A stretch of DNA of 61,576 nucleotides from Oceanisphaera marina. GTDB taxonomy: Bacteria; Pseudomonadota; Gammaproteobacteria; Enterobacterales; Aeromonadaceae. The position numbers and the translations under genes were made by a program. Location: positions 107,124-168,699 of the forward strand of contig NZ_BMKE01000005.1 in NCBI RefSeq assembly GCF_014643915.1, written 5' to 3'. Under the pieces are notes generated by a model that saw nothing but the letters and a program-made list of their open reading frames with translations, did no database searches and was not told the DNA's origin. This document shows positions 28,466 to 37,033 of this stretch, one piece after another (positions within the stretch are counted from its first letter, which is position 1; each line of letters starts with the position of its first letter).

Positions 28466-29476
28466 TTATCTTGCGTGACTGTCCTGTGGGGCAGTATCAA
28501 AACGATGCGCGATGCTCGCAGGCAGGTCATGTTCAATTTCGGAAATCGCCTGCAAGATCGCATTTAAGAAGGCTGGAGAGCCAGCACTGCCATGGCTTTT
28601 AACCACACTGGCGCGTAATCCTATCAGACTTGCACCGTTATACTGGTCGGGGTTCAGATGGGATAGCCGTTTTTTTAACCAAAAAGTCAGGATTTTGCTT
28701 AAAAAACCACTTTTTATTCGTTGGCCAAGCAGCAGTTTTGCGACTCCTTCGCTGGTTTTCAGCGCGACGTTACCAACAAAACCATCACAGACGATAACGT
28801 CGGCTCGTCCCGAAAATAGCTCGTTGCCTTCTATATAGCCGCTATAGTGTAACCCAGAAAGCTCGGCAAGCCGTAATCCTGCTTCACGAACCGCCTCATT
28901 TCCCTTACTCGCTTCGGCACCCACATTAAGCAAGGCAATACGAGGCTGTGCAATATCCAGCGTGTGCTGCGCCGCTTGCTCACCCATCAAGGCAAACTGC
29001 ACCAGATGATGAGCACTACAGCTGATATTCGCCCCCACATCGAGCAGCAAGGCATATCCGCCGCCCACTTGTGGCAACCGGGTAATAAGGGCGGGTCTGT
29101 CTACACCAGGCAGCGTGCTGAGTGTCTTGATGGCCATGGCCATCAATGCCCCCGTATTACCGCTACTGACGCAGGCGCTGGCACGCCCTGATGCCAAAGC
29201 ATCAAGCGCATTGCGCATGGAAGAGTCGGTTAGATGGCGAAGGGCATACGCGGCTTTGTGATCATTGCCCACCTGCTGACTGCAAAATTGCACTTGCACA
29301 CGGGGGTGGCAGTCTAATTGAAAACGGCTTAGCCAAGGTGCCAGCTCGTCTTCCAGACCAAACAACAGCAAATTCAGTTCAGGCAGAAGCAACAGTGCCT
29401 GCGCGGCGGCAGGCACTGTAATTGAGGGGCCATAATCGCCCCCCATCATATCTAACGCAACGGTTAGCTGCGGCAA
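28466..29476 (-). CDS. plsX: Phosphate acyltransferase PlsX
   Basis: Makes acyl-phosphate from acyl-ACP, feeding PlsY and phospholipid synthesis. It has 336 residues with [17 protein letters not shown] at the start, [29 protein letters not shown] and [24 protein letters not shown]. The start is TTG at 29476: the next ATG would remove conserved beta-strand residues, and the TTG lies 9 nt after the rpmF stop, so translation is probably coupled. Confidence 0.95.
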   Translation of the reverse strand: MPQLTVALDMMGGDYGPSITVPAAAQALLLLPELNLLLFGLEDELAPWLSRFQLDCHPRVQVQFCSQQVGNDHKAAYALRHLTDSSMRNALDALASGRASACVSSGNTGALMAMAIKTLSTLPGVDRPALITRLPQVGGGYALLLDVGANISCSAHHLVQFALMGEQAAQHTLDIAQPRIALLNVGAEASKGNEAVREAGLRLAELSGLHYSGYIEGNELFSGRADVIVCDGFVGNVALKTSEGVAKLLLGQRIKSGFLSKILTFWLKKRLSHLNPDQYNGASLIGLRASVVKSHGSAGSPAFLNAILQAISEIEHDLPASIAHRFDTAPQDSHAR

Positions 29477-29485
29477 GGCGATTGC

Positions 29486-29656
29486 TTACTTGGCAATAAC
29501 CTTAACACCACGGTAAAAACCATCGGCAGTCACGTGGTGACGGCGATGCAATTCACCAGTGGTCTTGTCTACAGACAATGCAGCTGTAGTCAGAGAATCG
29601 TGTGAACGACGCTGACCACGACGTGAACGTGATACTTTACTCTTTTGTACGGCCAT
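29486..29656 (-). CDS. rpmF: Ribosomal protein bL32
   Basis: A 56-residue protein of the large ribosomal subunit, translated by eye from the minus strand: it begins [20 protein letters not shown] and ends YRGVKVIAK, the standard bL32 pattern with a basic N-terminal tail. It lacks the paired zinc-binding cysteines seen in some bL32 forms. GGAG/GAGG lies just upstream. It lies between yceD and plsX as in most gammaproteobacteria. Confidence 0.97.
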   Translation of the reverse strand: MAVQKSKVSRSRRGQRRSHDSLTTAALSVDKTTGELHRRHHVTADGFYRGVKVIAK

Positions 29657-29677
29657 TTGACCTCACTCCTAAATCAG

Positions 29678-30199
29678 TTACTTACGTTTTAATTCTTCCA
29701 GAATTGCAAAAGGATTCGGACGCTCTTCCGCGACAGGCAGCTCACCAAAACTTTTATCAAACGCGCCTTCAGAACAGTGCTCATTTTCATGAGTCGGTAT
29801 CTGGGGCAGGCTCAGGATAAGTTCATCCTCAACCAGTTCAACCAAGTTGATTTCGCCGACCTCGTCCACTTCAATAGTGTCGTAGTCATCCGGCACTTCT
29901 GGCACCTCTGCATTTGCACGCAGTGGCGTGTATGTAAATTCGGATTCTACAGTGGTATCAAACAGCTCATTACATCTTTGGCACTGAAGCGACACCTGAG
30001 CTCGGGCATGACCCGACATCAGGCGCAGCCCCTGGGCGTCTGTACCAAAGTCTAGAGACACGTCGATATCACCATGGATACCTTGGGTCGATTCCGCAAG
30101 TCTGGGCATTAGAGCAGCGGCATACTCGCCTTGATATTGCAGACGATTTTGCGCGCAGCGAGCGGGATCAACCTTGTTGGGCAACTTTACCTTTTCCAT
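29678..30199 (-). CDS. yceD: 23S rRNA accumulation protein YceD (DUF177)
   Basis: A small acidic protein needed for normal 23S rRNA levels in E. coli. It has 173 residues with the DUF177 signature VSLQCQRCNELFD (a CxxC pair), YDTIEVDEVGEINLVELVEDELILSLP and the closing PFAILEELKRK. There is no Shine-Dalgarno sequence before the ATG, and the predicted promoter lies only about 12 nt upstream, so its mRNA may be nearly leaderless. It is the first gene of the rpmF-plsX-fab cluster. Confidence 0.93.
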   Translation of the reverse strand: MEKVKLPNKVDPARCAQNRLQYQGEYAAALMPRLAESTQGIHGDIDVSLDFGTDAQGLRLMSGHARAQVSLQCQRCNELFDTTVESEFTYTPLRANAEVPEVPDDYDTIEVDEVGEINLVELVEDELILSLPQIPTHENEHCSEGAFDKSFGELPVAEERPNPFAILEELKRK

Positions 30200-30210
30200 A
30201 AGGCGCGCAT

Positions 30211-30237
30211 ATTATAGGGAGCAGCCATCGGAGTCAA
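30211..30237 (-). promoter_or_regulatory. Promoter of the yceD-rpmF-plsX-fab operon
   Basis: On the minus strand a consensus -10, TATAAT (30211-30216), follows TTGACT (30232-30237) with a 15-nt spacer. The -10 lies 11 nt before the yceD start codon, which predicts a leader of only a few nucleotides. Confidence 0.65.
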
Positions 30238-30352
30238 AGAGAAATGCACCTTACAGCGGAATAAATCACCGATGCCCCCCTTGTCCATGATGACGCCGCC
30301 GAGCGTGCAGATTAGAATAGCCGAATTACCCACATTCTGTGCCAAGGTGTTC

Positions 30353-30931
30353 ATGGCCCAACTCATTCTTGCCTCTTCCTCTGCTTACCGCCAGCAGTTA
30401 TTACACAAACTCAAGCTGAATTTTATCAGTATGAGTCCTGAGATAGACGAAACCGCCCTGCCCGGTGAAACCGCTTCGGACCTGGTGCAACGCCTGGCCG
30501 AGCAAAAAGCCCGCGCCGTCGCGCTACGTTACCCCCATGGGCTGATTATTGGTTCAGACCAGGTATGTGTGAACCAGGGTACCATTCTCGGCAAACCCGG
30601 CACCCTGGCCAACGCCAAGGCTCAGTTACTGGCAGCCAGTGGCCAACGACTGACCTTTTATACCGGGCTGGCCGTATTTGATGCCGCCAACGACCAGATG
30701 CGCACTTTGGTGGAGCCGTTTTCGGTGGTCTTTCGCACCTTGAGCGAAGCCCAGATTGCGCGCTACCTCGAACTGGAACCTGCACTGGACTGTGCCGGGG
30801 CCTTTAAATGCGAAGGTCTGGGGATCAGCCTGTTTGAGCGTATGGACGGCCGCGACCCGAACAGCCTGGTCGGCTTACCCCTGATAGCCCTGGTCGAGCT
30901 ACTCGGCCAGTGTGGAATCCAGATCCCTTAA
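30353..30931 (+). CDS. yceF: Maf-like nucleotide pyrophosphatase YceF
   Basis: A house-cleaning pyrophosphatase that in E. coli prefers 7-methyl-GTP. It has 192 residues with [36 protein letters not shown] (the catalytic-Asp region), YTGLAVF and the closing PNSLVGLPL. The frame opens at 30272, but the ATG at 30353 follows CAAGGTG and matches the family N-terminus. It is divergent from yceD, as in E. coli, and convergent with the HAD gene. Confidence 0.93.
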   Translation: MAQLILASSSAYRQQLLHKLKLNFISMSPEIDETALPGETASDLVQRLAEQKARAVALRYPHGLIIGSDQVCVNQGTILGKPGTLANAKAQLLAASGQRLTFYTGLAVFDAANDQMRTLVEPFSVVFRTLSEAQIARYLELEPALDCAGAFKCEGLGISLFERMDGRDPNSLVGLPLIALVELLGQCGIQIP

Positions 30932-30949
30932 CTGACAGCTTGTGCTACT

Positions 30950-31591
30950 TTACAGCCAGTTACGCAGGTGCCGGATATCATCGATCAGGGCTCTCGGGGT
31001 ATGTTGGCATAACCTGCTACTGTCGTGTACCCCATAAGTCACGCCAATGCGATCCATGCCAATGGCTTCGGCCATGGCCAGATCGTAGCTTGAGTCCCCT
31101 ACCATCACCGCATCGGCCGGGCTTAACTTCAGCTCGGCCAGTATTTGCTCCAGCATTAGCGGGTTCGGCTTGGACAACGCCTGATCGGCGCCACGCAGAG
31201 CATGAAAATAATCGCCTAGCCGAGTGTCTGCCAATACCCGGTCCAACCCCACCCGCTGCTTGCCCGTAGCGACCGCTAACTGATAACCGTCCTGGTGCAG
31301 GCTTTTTATCATGTCGGCAGCGCCGGCAAATAATGGCGACGGCGTGTTATTGAGTTCCAGATAATGCCGGCGGTAAGCAGCCAGCAACGCCTCTTCATCC
31401 CGCTCACTCAGCGCGCCAAACAAAATGGGAAACGCCTTGTGCAGGCTAAGGCCGATAATATCGCGCACCGCCTCCGCCGTGGGAATAGCCAGGGTGCAGT
31501 CCTGAGCGGCGGCTTGCATGCTGGACACAATGCGCGCCACCGAATCCATCAAGGTACCGTCCCAGTCAAAAATCACCAGTGAATACTTCAT
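30950..31591 (-). CDS. HAD-IA family hydrolase, phosphoglycolate-phosphatase-like
   Basis: A cytoplasmic phosphatase of 213 residues. The HAD motifs are DWDGTLMDS (nucleophile Asp), the Thr of AVATGKQ, the Lys of LSKPNP and [16 protein letters not shown]. The substrate is not fixed by the motifs. Its ATG overlaps the rluC stop by four bases, a coupled pair that also occurs in other gammaproteobacteria (rluC with a HAD gene). Confidence 0.9.
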   Translation of the reverse strand: MKYSLVIFDWDGTLMDSVARIVSSMQAAAQDCTLAIPTAEAVRDIIGLSLHKAFPILFGALSERDEEALLAAYRRHYLELNNTPSPLFAGAADMIKSLHQDGYQLAVATGKQRVGLDRVLADTRLGDYFHALRGADQALSKPNPLMLEQILAELKLSPADAVMVGDSSYDLAMAEAIGMDRIGVTYGVHDSSRLCQHTPRALIDDIRHLRNWL

Positions 31592-32541
31592 GACTGGGCC
31601 ATTTTGGTCAGTAACTTTTTAAGCACTGGGTCTAATGGCGCTTCGACCACCATGCTTTCTTCCCGGCCGGGGTGAAAAAAGCGCAACCGGCAGGCATGCA
31701 AAAACAACCTGTTCAGCCCCAGGGCACGCATTTGCTCATCAAACCCCTGATCGCCGTATTTGTTATCACCAGCAATAGGATGCCCCGCATGCAGGGTATG
31801 CACCCGAATCTGGTGAGTACGGCCAGTAATCGGACTACATTCCACCAGAGTGGCCTGAGCAAACTTCTGAATGATGCGAAACCGGGTTTCCGACGGCTTG
31901 CCTTCTTTATCAACTCTAACGACTCGCTCGCCGGAGGCCAGCTCGTTTTTCTTCAACGGTGCCTTAACGGCTTTTTGATGTGGCTGCCACTGGCCTCTAA
32001 CCAGAGCCAGATAATGTTTGTCCATGGTTTTTTCACGCAACTGCTCGTGCAGGCTGCGTAGCATGCTGCGTTTTTTTGCCACCAGCAACAGACCCGACGT
32101 ATCTCTGTCCAGACGATGCACCAGCTCCAGAAAACGCGCCGTGGGCCGCAGGGCGCGCAAGCCCTCAATCACCCCAAAGCTCAGGCCGCTGCCGCCATGC
32201 ACGGCTATGCCTGCAGGTTTGTTAATCACCAGCAAGGCATCGTCTTCATAAACAATGGCCGCTTCAAGTGATTGCACCTGGTTCAGCTTGGCAGACGGCA
32301 GCGATTGTTCGCGTTCGGCTACCCGCACCGGGGGCACCCGTACTATGTCGCCGGCAATCAGTTTGTATTCGGGTTTGATGCGCTTTTTGTTAACTCTTAC
32401 CTCGCCTTTGCGCAATATTCTATAAATCAGGCTTTTGGGAACGCCTTTAAGCTGAGTTCTTAAATAATTATCAATGCGCTGCCCTTCATACTCAGCCTCT
32501 ATGGTGAGCAGTCGCACGCTGTGTTGTTGTTCTGTTTTCAT
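31588..32541 (-). CDS. rluC: 23S rRNA pseudouridine synthase RluC
   Basis: Makes pseudouridine at 955, 2504 and 2580 of 23S rRNA (E. coli numbering). It has 317 residues: an N-terminal S4 domain ([21 protein letters not shown] and [11 protein letters not shown]), then the catalytic domain with the Asp of [15 protein letters not shown] and the closing GRTHQIRVH. The frame opens at 32580; ATG 32541 fits the family better, though its Shine-Dalgarno is weak. It is divergent from rne, the conserved arrangement. Confidence 0.95.
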   Translation of the reverse strand: MKTEQQHSVRLLTIEAEYEGQRIDNYLRTQLKGVPKSLIYRILRKGEVRVNKKRIKPEYKLIAGDIVRVPPVRVAEREQSLPSAKLNQVQSLEAAIVYEDDALLVINKPAGIAVHGGSGLSFGVIEGLRALRPTARFLELVHRLDRDTSGLLLVAKKRSMLRSLHEQLREKTMDKHYLALVRGQWQPHQKAVKAPLKKNELASGERVVRVDKEGKPSETRFRIIQKFAQATLVECSPITGRTHQIRVHTLHAGHPIAGDNKYGDQGFDEQMRALGLNRLFLHACRLRFFHPGREESMVVEAPLDPVLKKLLTKMAQS

Positions 32542-32590
32542 ACCGGGTATTCTACCATTAGCTTGTGTGATTTGATGCAAAAAAGGCGTC

Positions 32591-32620
32591 TTGCTAAGGT
32601 TACAGTTAAAGTGTGATAAT
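32591..32620 (+). promoter_or_regulatory. Probable rne promoter
   Basis: TTGCTA (32591-32596) and GATAAT (32615-32620) with an 18-nt spacer, preceded by the divergent rluC start. It predicts a start site near 32627 and a leader of about 250 nt. Confidence 0.6.
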
Positions 32621-32626
32621 ACGTGA

Positions 32627-32873
32627 GTTTTTCGTGCTTGCCGAGAACGGGGAGCACACCCTGAATACCCCTGGTTATCCGTTTTATTCGCGACCTTTGG
32701 GCTCTCCCCTTAACGTGAAAGACACCTGAATAAGCGCCTCATGCGTACCCAGCCGGGAGGCTGTATTCGTTACGCTAACAGACTCGAGGCCGGTGTCCGT
32801 CGGAATAACATGGTTGGGCCAGGGAAATACCAACACTGTTGAAACAGTAAAAACTTTATAAAAAGAGTCATCA
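32627..32873 (+). promoter_or_regulatory. Long rne 5' leader, probable autoregulatory UTR
   Basis: About 247 nt with no gene between the predicted start site and the rne ATG. E. coli rne has a leader of similar kind in which hairpins let RNase E cut its own mRNA. A small ACTGTT/AACAGT hairpin (32835-32848) and GC-rich segments are visible here, but I cannot show that the E. coli structures are conserved. Confidence 0.45.
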
Positions 32874-35800
32874 ATGAAAAGAATGCTAATCAACGCAACT
32901 CAAGAAGAAGAGTTGCGTGTTGCCCTGGTAGATGGGCAAAAACTATACGATCTGGATATTGAAAGCCCGGGTTACGAGCAAAAAAAAGCCAATATCTACA
33001 AAGGTAAAATCACCCGAGTAGAACCGAGTCTTGAAGCTGCTTTTGTCGATTATGGCGCCGACCGTCACGGTTTTTTGCCATTAAAGGAAATTGCCCGTAA
33101 CTACTTTCCTGCCGGCTACACCTACCAAGGTCGCCCCAACATCAAGGAAGTCATAAAGGAAGGCCAGGAAGTCATAGTACAAATAGATAAAGAAGAGCGT
33201 GGCAACAAAGGCGCCGCGCTGACGACCTTTATCAGTCTGGCCGGCTCTTATCTGGTGCTGATGCCCAACAACCCCCGCGCTGGCGGTATTTCTCGTCGCA
33301 TAGAAGGCGATGAGCGCACCGAATTGAAAGAGGCCCTTTCCAAGCTGACCCTGTCCGATGGCATGGGTCTTATTGTGCGCACCGCGGGTGTGGGCAAGTC
33401 GGCAGAAGAGCTGCAGTGGGACTTGCACGTGCTGCAAACTCACTGGGCAGCCATTCAGGATGCCGCCGATGGCGGTGCCGCTCCCTTCTTGATCCATCAG
33501 GAAAGTAACGTCATTGTACGAGCCATTCGCGATTATCTGCGTCGCGATATAGGCGAAATTCTCATCGATAACCCGGTCGTCTTCGAGCGCGCCAAGAAAC
33601 ACATCGAACTGGTACGTCCCGATTCAGCCAAGATCGTCAAGCTGTACGAAGGCGATGTACCCATGTTCAGTCACTACCAGATTGAAAGCCAGATTGAATC
33701 GGCCTTTCAACGCGAAGTGCGCCTGCCCTCGGGCGGCAGCATCGTTATCGACCCAACCGAAGCATTAACCAGTATCGATATCAACTCTTCTCGCGCCACC
33801 AAAGGCGGCGACATTGAAGAAACCGCGCTACAAACCAACCTGGAAGCCGCCGAAGAAATTGCCCGTCAGCTGCGCCTGCGTGACCTGGGCGGTTTGGTGG
33901 TCATCGACTTTATCGATATGACGCCAGTACGTCACCAGCGCGAGGTAGAAAACCGCCTGCGCGATGCGGTACGCCAGGATCGTGCCCGTATTCAGCTAGG
34001 CCGCATTTCTCGTTTTGGCTTGCTGGAAATGTCTCGCCAACGCCTGCGCCCTTCTCTTGGCGAGTCCAGCACCCATGTGTGTCCGCGCTGTTTAGGCCAG
34101 GGGACCATTCGCGATAATGAATCGCTGGCCCTGGCTATTTTGCGTCTGATAGAAGAAGAAGCCCTTAAAGACAACACCGGTCAGATCCACGGTCAGGTGC
34201 CGGTTGACGTTGCCGCCTATCTGCTGAACGAAAAACGCAAGTCCATTGCCACACTGGAGCAGCGTTACAAGGTCAATATTTACATCATCCCCAACGAACA
34301 ACTTGAAACGCCCCATTTCGATGTGGCACGTGTTCGCAGTGGTGAAGAAGAAGCCGTGACCAGCTTCAACCTGAAAACCACGGTAGAAAAACCGGCTTAT
34401 ACACCCCGTGGTAGCCAGACTGCGCCTCGTAGCGAACAGCCGGCCCTGCAGGGCTTTACTGCGCCAACACCGGCTCCGGTTGCACCCGAGACCAAGCCTG
34501 CGGCTCCAGTGGTTACCGCATCAGACAACAACAATGCGCCTGGCTTGTTGAACCGGGTGTTCTGCGCTTTGGCTGGCTGGTTCAAGGGCTCACCCGAGCC
34601 ACAGCAAACCACGCCGCAACCGGCCGCCGAACAAGGTACCCGCCCGGCACGCAGCCAAGAGCGAAATAATGGTAATGACCGTCCCAACAGCCGTAACGGC
34701 AATCGTAATGGTCGTAATAACAATCGCCAGCAAGATCGCGACTCTGCACGAGGTAATGAGCGTTCGGAGCGTAATGATCGCCGCGGCAATCGCAAACCTC
34801 GTGACGAAGATCGTGGTAACAAAGCGACTCCCGCTCCTCAGGAAGCTCAGTCTCAGGCTGCAACAGGCACCACTGAAGCTAGAAACGAACGTCCTCGTCG
34901 TGAACGCCGCAAGCCCCGCCGTGAGCAACCACAGCAGCCAGCGAGCATCACTGAAGAGTCTGTTCCCGAACAGGCTGCAGTTCAGTCCGCAACACCTGCG
35001 GCTCAACAGAGCGAGCAAAAAGAGCAGAATATCGCCGAACGCCGTCAACGTCGTCAGTTACGAAAGCAAGTGCGTATCGGTAACGATGCCAAACCGGCAG
35101 AGAGCGCGACCGAACAGCGTCAGAAGCCTGATGCTGCCGCCGAAGTAACGACGGGTGATAACGAGAAAACGTCTCATCATCAGCGTAGTGCCATGCCCAA
35201 GCGCAAGCGCATTAATGAAGACAGCCGTCGTCGTCGTCGCCAGGACAGCATAGCGGCATTGATTGCCTCTCAGGGTGAAGACAAGTGGGTCGCGTCGCCA
35301 GAAGCTGAAGCGGCTCAAACTCAGGTTACACCTAAAGCCGAGCTTCAGCACAAGCCCGCGCCCAAGGCTGAACCGGTTGTAGAACAAGAGCCCGTGGCCA
35401 AGCAGCAACCAGAGCCTGCCGTCGCACCCAAGGCCGAGCCTGTTGCCGAGCAACAACCCGAGCCTGCAGTCGCGCCCAAGGCCGAGCCTGTTACCAAGCA
35501 AAAGCCCGAGCCTGCAGTCGCGCCCAAGGCCGAGCCTGTTGCCGAGCAACAACCCGAGCCTGCAGTCGCGCCCAAGGCCGAGCCTGTTGCCGAGCAAAAG
35601 CCCGAGCCTGCAGTCGCGCCCAAGGCCGAGCCTGTTGCCGAGCAAAAGCCCGAGCCTGCAGTCGCCCCCAAGGCCGAGCCTGTTGCCGAGCAAAAGCCCG
35701 AGCCTGCAGTCGCGCCCAAGGCCGAGCCTGTTGCCGAGCAAAAGCCCGAGCCTGCAGTCGCGCCCAAGGCCGAGCCTGTTGCCGAGCAACAGCCCGAGCC

Positions 35801-36242
35801 TGCAGTCGCGCCCAAGGCCGAGCCTGTTGCCGAGCAAAAGCCCGAGCCTGCAGTCGCGCCCAAGGCCGAGCCTGTTGCCGAGCAACAGCCCGAGCCTGCA
35901 GTCGCGCCCAAGGCCGAGCCTGTTGCCGAGCAAAAGCCCGAGCCTACAGTAGCGCCTAAAGCCGAGCCTGTTGCCGAGCAAGAGCCCGAGCCTACAGTAG
36001 CGCCTAAAGCCGAGCCCGTGGCCAAGCCTCAGCCAAAAGCGAAGGCGTCCGGTTTGTACCAGCGCGCCAGGCAGACTTCGGCACCCATGGTCAAGCCAGA
36101 GGTGGTTGAACAGGCACCTTACGTCAAGCCAGAGTATCCCCCTCTGCTTCGCGATACCCCTGTCACCAGTGGTCGTCATGCCGGCAGTACCGCAGCTAAA
36201 AACACAGCGTCGGCACCCATGACCAAACCCGGCAGTCATTAA
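32874..36242 (+). CDS. rne: Ribonuclease E
   Basis: The endonuclease that organises the RNA degradosome and matures rRNA and tRNA. It has 1122 residues. The catalytic half (about 1-510) has the S1 domain, the magnesium aspartates near D302 ([14 protein letters not shown]) and D345 ([10 protein letters not shown]), and the Zn-link CPRCLGQG. The C-terminal half has an amphipathic membrane segment ([15 protein letters not shown], about 558-572), arginine-rich RNA-binding stretches (about 600-740 and 770-800), thirteen 16-residue [15 protein letters not shown] repeats (846-1053) and a C-terminal tail ([20 protein letters not shown]) like the PNPase-binding end. The repeat block is much more regular than in E. 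coli RNase E. Confidence 0.97.
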   Translation: MKRMLINATQEEELRVALVDGQKLYDLDIESPGYEQKKANIYKGKITRVEPSLEAAFVDYGADRHGFLPLKEIARNYFPAGYTYQGRPNIKEVIKEGQEVIVQIDKEERGNKGAALTTFISLAGSYLVLMPNNPRAGGISRRIEGDERTELKEALSKLTLSDGMGLIVRTAGVGKSAEELQWDLHVLQTHWAAIQDAADGGAAPFLIHQESNVIVRAIRDYLRRDIGEILIDNPVVFERAKKHIELVRPDSAKIVKLYEGDVPMFSHYQIESQIESAFQREVRLPSGGSIVIDPTEALTSIDINSSRATKGGDIEETALQTNLEAAEEIARQLRLRDLGGLVVIDFIDMTPVRHQREVENRLRDAVRQDRARIQLGRISRFGLLEMSRQRLRPSLGESSTHVCPRCLGQGTIRDNESLALAILRLIEEEALKDNTGQIHGQVPVDVAAYLLNEKRKSIATLEQRYKVNIYIIPNEQLETPHFDVARVRSGEEEAVTSFNLKTTVEKPAYTPRGSQTAPRSEQPALQGFTAPTPAPVAPETKPAAPVVTASDNNNAPGLLNRVFCALAGWFKGSPEPQQTTPQPAAEQGTRPARSQERNNGNDRPNSRNGNRNGRNNNRQQDRDSARGNERSERNDRRGNRKPRDEDRGNKATPAPQEAQSQAATGTTEARNERPRRERRKPRREQPQQPASITEESVPEQAAVQSATPAAQQSEQKEQNIAERRQRRQLRKQVRIGNDAKPAESATEQRQKPDAAAEVTTGDNEKTSHHQRSAMPKRKRINEDSRRRRRQDSIAALIASQGEDKWVASPEAEAAQTQVTPKAELQHKPAPKAEPVVEQEPVAKQQPEPAVAPKAEPVAEQQPEPAVAPKAEPVTKQKPEPAVAPKAEPVAEQQPEPAVAPKAEPVAEQKPEPAVAPKAEPVAEQKPEPAVAPKAEPVAEQKPEPAVAPKAEPVAEQKPEPAVAPKAEPVAEQQPEPAVAPKAEPVAEQKPEPAVAPKAEPVAEQQPEPAVAPKAEPVAEQKPEPTVAPKAEPVAEQEPEPTVAPKAEPVAKPQPKAKASGLYQRARQTSAPMVKPEVVEQAPYVKPEYPPLLRDTPVTSGRHAGSTAAKNTASAPMTKPGSH
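35409..36032 (+). repeat. Thirteen in-frame 48-bp tandem repeats within rne
   Basis: Thirteen contiguous 48-bp units encode PEP(A/T)[11 protein letters not shown](K/Q/E). Units 3-11 are almost identical even at synonymous positions, and differ mainly at the last codon (AAG, CAA or CAG). Units 12 and 13 carry different synonymous codons and Thr for Ala, so they look older. The uniform DNA points to recent expansion by slippage or unequal recombination. Confidence 0.95.
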
Positions 36243-36265
36243 TCTGCTATCACGGCACTAAAAAA

Positions 36266-36287
36266 GGCTCCCTCTGGGAGCCTTTTT
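36266..36287 (+). terminator. Intrinsic terminator after rne
   Basis: GGCTCCC and GGGAGCC (36266-36282) form a 7-bp stem with a 3-nt loop, followed by five Ts and preceded by five As. It lies 23 nt past the rne stop. Confidence 0.88.
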
Positions 36288-36335
36288 ATTGGGTGTTCAG
36301 CAGGATCTGAACCTTGGATCTGAAAGGATAGAGTG

Positions 36336-36469
36336 ATACCAATTACATTAAAGATCTGATCAGGTATTGGGCCGGAGCGCCAGAGGTAACACAGCGTGTC
36401 GGAGGAGCTGCCCTTTATTCGACCTTTGCAGAGTAACCAAATAGATCAGTTATTTAATCTATTGGATAT
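36336..36469. repeat. MITE-like dispersed element, short copy
   Basis: A 134-bp relative of the element at 7527-7888. The left end begins ATACCAATTACATTAAAGAT; the right end in reverse complement begins ATATCCAATAGATTAAATAA (20 of 26 positions agree between the ends). The right 25 bases (36436-36460) are identical to 7855-7879. The interior is shorter and lacks the big hairpins of the long copy. It ends 2 nt from the stop codon of the phosphatase gene, so it may form that transcript's 3' end. Confidence 0.7.
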
Positions 36470-36471
36470 GA

Positions 36472-36945
36472 TTAAACCGTTTCAAGGGAAAGCAGAATCC
36501 CATCACAAGCAGACTCGACAAGATCCAGCACATGTTCAAAACCTTGATCTCCACCATAGTAAGGATCTGGCACTTCTTGTTCACCTGTATCACTAAAACT
36601 CAGTAACAGCTTGACCTTATGTTGGTATTCATCCGGACACAGTACCTGCAAATCGGCCAGATTATTCCGGTCTGCCGCCAGCACAAGGTCAAATTTCGCA
36701 AAGTCTTCAACCTTTACCTGACGGGCCTGAATACCACTAAAATTATACCCTCGGCGCTCCCCTGCCGCACGTGAACGCGCATCGGGCGTTGCGCCCGCAT
36801 GGCCACCATAAGTGCCCGCAGAATCCACTTCCAGCGTCACACCGGCTTGTCGGGCCCGAGCCCGCAGTACGGCTTCTGCCGTCGGCGAGCGGCAAATATT
36901 GCCCAGGCATACCATTAACACCTTGAGTGGCTGTGTCGTCTTCAT
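36472..36945 (-). CDS. Low-molecular-weight protein tyrosine phosphatase
   Basis: A cytoplasmic phosphatase of 157 residues. The P-loop VCLGNICRS has C13 and R19, and the general-acid Asp is in VPDPYYGG (about 124). Members act on bacterial tyrosine kinases of the Wzc type or on other substrates; no kinase or capsule gene is nearby, so the partner is unknown. AAGGAG precedes the ATG. It lies downstream of asmA past a terminator. Confidence 0.93.
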   Translation of the reverse strand: MKTTQPLKVLMVCLGNICRSPTAEAVLRARARQAGVTLEVDSAGTYGGHAGATPDARSRAAGERRGYNFSGIQARQVKVEDFAKFDLVLAADRNNLADLQVLCPDEYQHKVKLLLSFSDTGEQEVPDPYYGGDQGFEHVLDLVESACDGILLSLETV

Positions 36946-36988
36946 AAAGTCTCCTTGCTCTTGTTTCAGTTATCAGTGCTGTTCAGGC

Positions 36989-37013
36989 AAAAAAATGGCC
37001 GCTGTAAGCGGCC
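36989..37013 (-). terminator. Intrinsic terminator after asmA
   Basis: GGCCGCT and AGCGGCC (36997-37013) form a 7-bp stem with a 3-nt loop, followed on the minus strand by ATTTTTTT (36989-36996). It lies 20 nt past the asmA stop. Confidence 0.88.
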
Positions 37014-37033
37014 TCTTATTCTCTAGTGTTCGT

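Noticed and set aside
35058-36239. Long open frames opposite and out of frame with the rne repeats (also 35345-36025 minus and 35443-35952 plus)
   Set aside because: The 48-bp repeats are a multiple of three and free of stops in several frames, so the extra frames are by-products of the repeat. Their products are simple repeats without a start signal.
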